Assembly (NCBI RefSeq): GCF_900589395.1
Contig: NZ_UUIS01000075.1
Span: 124,001-188,000, forward strand
DNA from: Pseudomonas viridiflava
GTDB taxonomy: Bacteria > Pseudomonadota > Gammaproteobacteria > Pseudomonadales > Pseudomonadaceae
Direction: 5' to 3'
Length of the DNA: 64,000 nucleotides
The stretch's first letter is position 1; each line of letters starts with the position of its first letter. Shown one piece after another: positions 61,036 through 64,000 of the stretch. Under the pieces are notes generated by a model. It was not told the DNA's origin. It was given only the letters and a program-made list of their open reading frames with translations, and searched no databases. Made by a program: the position numbers and the translations under genes.

Positions 61036-61491
61036 GGTCATTGCTCCGATAGGCGCAAATGAAATATCTCGGCCTTGTAGGTCTCCGAGCCATCTCGAAC
61101 AGGGTGTATGGCTGAACGCCGCAAATCAGTATTCAGTAGATCATCAAGCAGACGGTCTGATGCCTGGCTGATCTGCTGGCCTTACATGGCGATCTGAGCG
61201 GCAGGACGGGTTAGACCGGAATGAGCCAGGTTTTATCCCGAACTTGCAGTTGACTGCCAGCGCGTATGAATAGACGAGATCATCCGGATGCCTGTCTCAA
61301 GCCCTACTGAAATGGAGTGGCAAGCCCTTCGCTGAAAAAACGTATGCAATCCAGAAACGCCTATTGCACACTGGCGCCCGAATCAGAAACAGGCAAACAG
61401 GCGTTATCCCAACGCTGAATTCAGCTCGTTCATCGAGGGTGCTGATGCCTGGTTCTCTGACACCCTTTCCTGCCACTGCACGAGTAAGACA
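61036..61491. other. 456-bp intergenic stretch without recognisable gene
   Basis: Both strands were inspected and no open frame with a ribosome site or family resemblance was found. The base composition is less GC-rich than the neighbouring genes. It may hold promoters for both divergent neighbours or gene decay. Confidence 0.5.
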
Positions 61492-62103
61492 ATGCTTCCC
61501 TCCAACAGCCGATGGCTATGGCTTTACTATCCGGTGAGCTGGATGACCGTATGTGTTGTGCTTGCGCACATCGCCTTCTTCAGCTGGGCCCTGCTGACAC
61601 CCAGGGAGGTCAGCGGCACCCTGTTCGGCGGCGCCATGGGCACCCAGCTCTATCTTATTGGCTGGGGCGTTGCCACGATCGGCTTGATAGTGGCCATCCT
61701 GCTGCGGCTATCGGGGTCACTCCTTGCCTGGATGGCCGCTGGGCTTATGCCGCTCTGCATCGGCGGCTGGTGGCAACTGAACTACCCGGATGATGCCAAC
61801 GGTAATCTGATTTTCAGCCCTGCACAGTCCGACATCACGATTGCCATGCTGATCGGTGCAGCGATCCTCGCCAGCGGTTTGTATGCCTATAGAAGAGCAA
61901 AAACGGCGAACAAAAAAGCCCCGCTTTCCGGGTTGAAACTGTTCGGAAAAATAGTGGTTGCGACCGCACTGAGTGGATTTTTTGTATCCCTACCACTGGC
62001 TGTCCTGAAGCAGCAAGCACTGCCTGATTGCGCCGTCAACAAGCAAGGTCAGCAATTGACGGTCTGTCTGGATGCCGGGGACACCCCTACGGTTGTGGAA
62101 TAG
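61492..62103 (+). CDS. Uncharacterised multi-pass membrane protein
   Basis: The 203-residue product has about five hydrophobic segments (residues 8-34, 47-70, 72-92, 113-130 and 147-172) and a short cysteine-containing tail (LPDCAVNKQGQQLTVCLDAGD) that may be periplasmic and disulfide-bonded. The family is not recognised. Lower GC and a long upstream gap suggest it stands alone. Confidence 0.65.
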   Translation: MLPSNSRWLWLYYPVSWMTVCVVLAHIAFFSWALLTPREVSGTLFGGAMGTQLYLIGWGVATIGLIVAILLRLSGSLLAWMAAGLMPLCIGGWWQLNYPDDANGNLIFSPAQSDITIAMLIGAAILASGLYAYRRAKTANKKAPLSGLKLFGKIVVATALSGFFVSLPLAVLKQQALPDCAVNKQGQQLTVCLDAGDTPTVVE

Positions 62104-62220
62104 GCACGCTGGGAGTTGCGTGCGCAGCGGCGGGCGGTTGGGCGAGTAGGAGTTTTTCATCGAAACCCGTTGAAAACAGCCGGTCCGAGAGGAGCCGGGC
62201 AGGCAGTCACGTAGCGTAAA

Positions 62221-62991
62221 TCACCAGACAATGGGTTTGTCGTCCCAGGCCCAGAACGTCCCGCTGTCAGCCGGTCCATGCGCGCCTATCACTGTAATGA
62301 TGCGATTGGCCGAGAAAGCCGGTTCGAACAGTTGTCCCTCAGGCACGTTTGCCTGGAAGGGCTGAGACAACTCGGTGTCAGTCGTGCCAGGGTGTATGGC
62401 CAGCACCGTAGAGGCCTGGTTCAGGCGTTTCAATTCGATGCTGGCCGTGTGCAGCAACTGGTTGAGTGCCGCCTTGCTGGCTCGGTAGCTGTACCAGCCA
62501 CCCAACCGGTTGTCGCCAATAGAGCCGACCCTTGCCGACAGCGCCGCGAAGGTAGACGGTTGTTTGCGCAATAACGGCAGCAGGTGTTTAAGCAGCAGGA
62601 TGGGCGCAAAGGTGTTGGTCGCGAAGCTCGCTTGCAGGCTGGCAAGCGTCAGTTGCGCCAGACCCTTTTCTGCTTTTGCGCCGTCTTGATGAAGAATGCC
62701 AAGCGCGCAGATGACCAGGTGCAGGTGTTCGCATTCTGCAAGCGTCTCGCCCACCAGTGCTTCAAGGGATTGCTCATCGCGCGCGTCACAGTCGACTCGC
62801 TTGAGGCGTTGGCCATACTGCTCTGCAAGCGTTGCCAGCCCTGTAGAGGTGCTGGCTTGTCGTGCCACCGCCCATACCTGGGCCACATCATCGCGAGCCA
62901 GCAACGCTGCGCACAGTGCCAGGCCGATGCCTCGGCTGGCACCGGCTATCAGCACATGAGCATCGCTGTTCAGTTCGGGTATCAGACGCAT
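62221..62991 (-). CDS. SDR-family oxidoreductase (CsgA/C-factor-like)
   Basis: The ATG at 62991 follows AAGGTG and gives 256 residues; the open frame extends to 63138 without support. It has AGASRGIG near residue 16, ICALGIL in place of NNAG and the catalytic YSYRASKAALNQ (Y-x3-K). The ending FWAWDDKPIVW resembles the C-factor/CsgA-like SDR subgroup. Substrate and role are unknown. Confidence 0.8.
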   Translation of the reverse strand: MRLIPELNSDAHVLIAGASRGIGLALCAALLARDDVAQVWAVARQASTSTGLATLAEQYGQRLKRVDCDARDEQSLEALVGETLAECEHLHLVICALGILHQDGAKAEKGLAQLTLASLQASFATNTFAPILLLKHLLPLLRKQPSTFAALSARVGSIGDNRLGGWYSYRASKAALNQLLHTASIELKRLNQASTVLAIHPGTTDTELSQPFQANVPEGQLFEPAFSANRIITVIGAHGPADSGTFWAWDDKPIVW

Positions 62992-63076
62992 AAGGCACCT
63001 TGAGGAGCATGGTTGAAGTAGGTCTATGACTTCGCCACCAGGCATGTCGTTCAGGTGGCTGATTGACAAGCGCCGC

Positions 63077-63304
63077 CTATGTATCGCCCCTGCCGGCCTT
63101 ATCGCCTGCAGAGCAGCCTCCCACAGGATTAACGACACCCTTGAATTTCAGCCAGACACCAAACTGTGGGAGGCGGCTTGCCGGCAATGGCTATGTATCG
63201 CCCCTGCCGGCCTCATCGCCTGCAGAGCAGCCTCCCACAGGATTAACGACACCCTTGAATTTCAGCCAGACACCAAACTGTGGGAGGCGGCTTGCCGGCG
63301 ATGG
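63077..63304. repeat. Two tandem 114-bp REP-type repeats
   Basis: Copies at 63077-63190 and 63191-63304 differ at only a few positions. Each contains an inverted pair GCCTCCCACAG/CTGTGGGAGGC (63116-63126 with 63164-63174 in copy 1). The repeat fills most of the 369-bp gap between the SDR and the DLH/SnoaL gene. Confidence 0.88.
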
Positions 63305-63360
63305 CTATGGAACAGACGCAGCAGAGCCACCTCCCATACGTCGGGTGTCAGTCCTGACGC

Positions 63361-64000
63361 TTACAGCGACTCACTGCTCGACCAGCGGCCCATCAGCGTG
63401 TTGGACGGCAGTTGCTCGTCCAGCAGTTTTTTCGCTGTTTCAGCGCCGGCCACCGGCAGGCCGGTCGGGTCGAGCAGGCCGATCTGCACCAGCACGCTGG
63501 CCTGGTCCCAGTAGATGTGCTCATGGCACAGCTTGTCGCCGCGGAACTTGATCACGCCCAACATCGGGATTTCGACGTATTTGCCGGTGGGCGCCACATT
63601 GGGCAGCATCCAGTCGATTTCGCTGGTGTGGGTAAAGCACATCACGAATTCATCGACGATCTGTGAGGCACCGACGGTGCGCGAGATCGGCACCAGCTTC
63701 ATGTCCGGCGGGTTGCCGTGGACGAAGTGGTGCTGGTAGAAGCGGCTCAGTTCGCGATAGCCCACGCCACCGGTCATGGTCGGGATATGGTTGACGTAGG
63801 GTTCGGCCACCATGGTAGCCATGGTCGCCGGCACATCACGCGCGGCAAACTCGTACTCGATGTGCTTTTCCCACAGGTCAGACAGGTTGAAGTGCGGGCC
63901 GATCTCTTGCTTGAGGGCGGCGATGCTGCGTTGATGGGCCATCAGCGCGGCCGGTTTGTCGTAATGCATGCCGCCCTGGCGGGCAAAGGCATGGTCCACG
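63361..64000 (-). CDS. Dienelactone hydrolase/SnoaL fusion, C-terminal part (cut by window edge)
   Basis: The open frame continues past the right edge, so only 213 codons are visible. The first residues read VDHAFARQGGMHYDKPAA, which matches the end of a dienelactone hydrolase fold where the H of the catalytic Cys-Asp-His triad sits in (G/D)HAF. From about residue 40 a SnoaL/NTF2-like domain follows (LWEKHIEYEFAARDVPATMATMVAEPYVNHIP through CHEHIYWDQASVLVQIGLLDP), typical of ester-cyclase-type domains. A stand-alone NTF2 protein starting at the internal Met is possible but less likely. Confidence 0.75.
   Translation of the reverse strand, partial: VDHAFARQGGMHYDKPAALMAHQRSIAALKQEIGPHFNLSDLWEKHIEYEFAARDVPATMATMVAEPYVNHIPTMTGGVGYRELSRFYQHHFVHGNPPDMKLVPISRTVGASQIVDEFVMCFTHTSEIDWMLPNVAPTGKYVEIPMLGVIKFRGDKLCHEHIYWDQASVLVQIGLLDPTGLPVAGAETAKKLLDEQLPSNTLMGRWSSSESL

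Noticed and set aside
61036..61491. Possible decayed gene or transposase remnant
   Set aside because: No frame of useful length and no terminal repeats or recognisable transposase segment could be found.
63077..63304. Possible CRISPR-like array
   Set aside because: Only two 114-bp units with no variable spacers; it is a tandem palindromic repeat.

Overview
The window reads as chromosomal DNA of a Pseudomonas, most likely of the P. putida/P. fluorescens group. The reasons are the GC-rich coding sequence with strong third-position bias, two dispersed palindromic (REP-type) repeat families of the kind that stud these genomes, the many LysR-regulated catabolic islands, OprD-family porins and a FecIRA iron-uptake set. 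This is judged from sequence character alone. I saw no rRNA, tRNA, CRISPR array, phage or intact insertion sequence.

Layout. (1) 1-2816: an operon with overlapping genes for an FAH-family hydrolase, a DenD-like sugar-acid dehydrogenase and a cyclase-family metal hydrolase, the first gene being cut by the window edge. (2) 2817-6204: a membrane protein, a DUF2442/DUF4375 protein and the quinone D-lactate dehydrogenase Dld. (3) 6205-14480: a non-phosphorylative sugar-acid island with an [Fe-S] IlvD/Edd dehydratase, two different FAH-family enzymes, an SDR dehydrogenase, an MFS importer and a LysR regulator. A 52-bp bipartite sequence lies upstream of each arm and looks like the shared operator. 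(4) 14624-20547: a LysR/VOC pair, a DAACS transporter, two TetR genes and a NemA-type ene-reductase with twin operators. (5) 20878-28915: a carboxylate module with LysR, a GalD/PrpF-type isomerase, DctA, a CitMHS transporter, an OprD porin and a chemoreceptor. (6) 29149-33124: fecI-fecR-TonB receptor behind a Fur-box-like site. (7) 33167-40728: a periplasmic molybdenum aldehyde oxidoreductase (paoABCD) flanked by two LysR genes. (8) 41474-60254: a large aromatic island. It holds a XylR/AreR-type sigma-54 activator, an aryl-aldehyde dehydrogenase behind a sigma-54 promoter, a coniferyl-alcohol-type dehydrogenase, an outer-membrane channel, an EAL phosphodiesterase, an anthranilate-type dioxygenase (antABC) running into a five-gene Liv-type ABC importer, an OprD porin and two coupled AraC regulators. 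(9) 60268-64000: small uncharacterised genes, an SDR, a 114-bp tandem repeat and the 3' part of a dienelactone hydrolase/SnoaL fusion.

How it works together. Most modules pair uptake (porin, inner-membrane carrier, sometimes chemotaxis) with one or a few catabolic steps and a dedicated regulator, feeding pyruvate, 2-oxo acids, catechol-type products or carboxylates into central metabolism. The aromatic island plausibly oxidises aryl alcohol to aldehyde to acid, and separately dihydroxylates an (amino)benzoate. Ring-cleavage genes are not in this window.

The most notable items are the paired LysR operators and two-branch enzyme content of the sugar-acid island, the co-directional antABC-ABC transporter unit, the tandem AraC pair, and a REP duplication that carried off the last codons of the dehydratase gene. 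No wholly unknown defence or mobile system was recognised.
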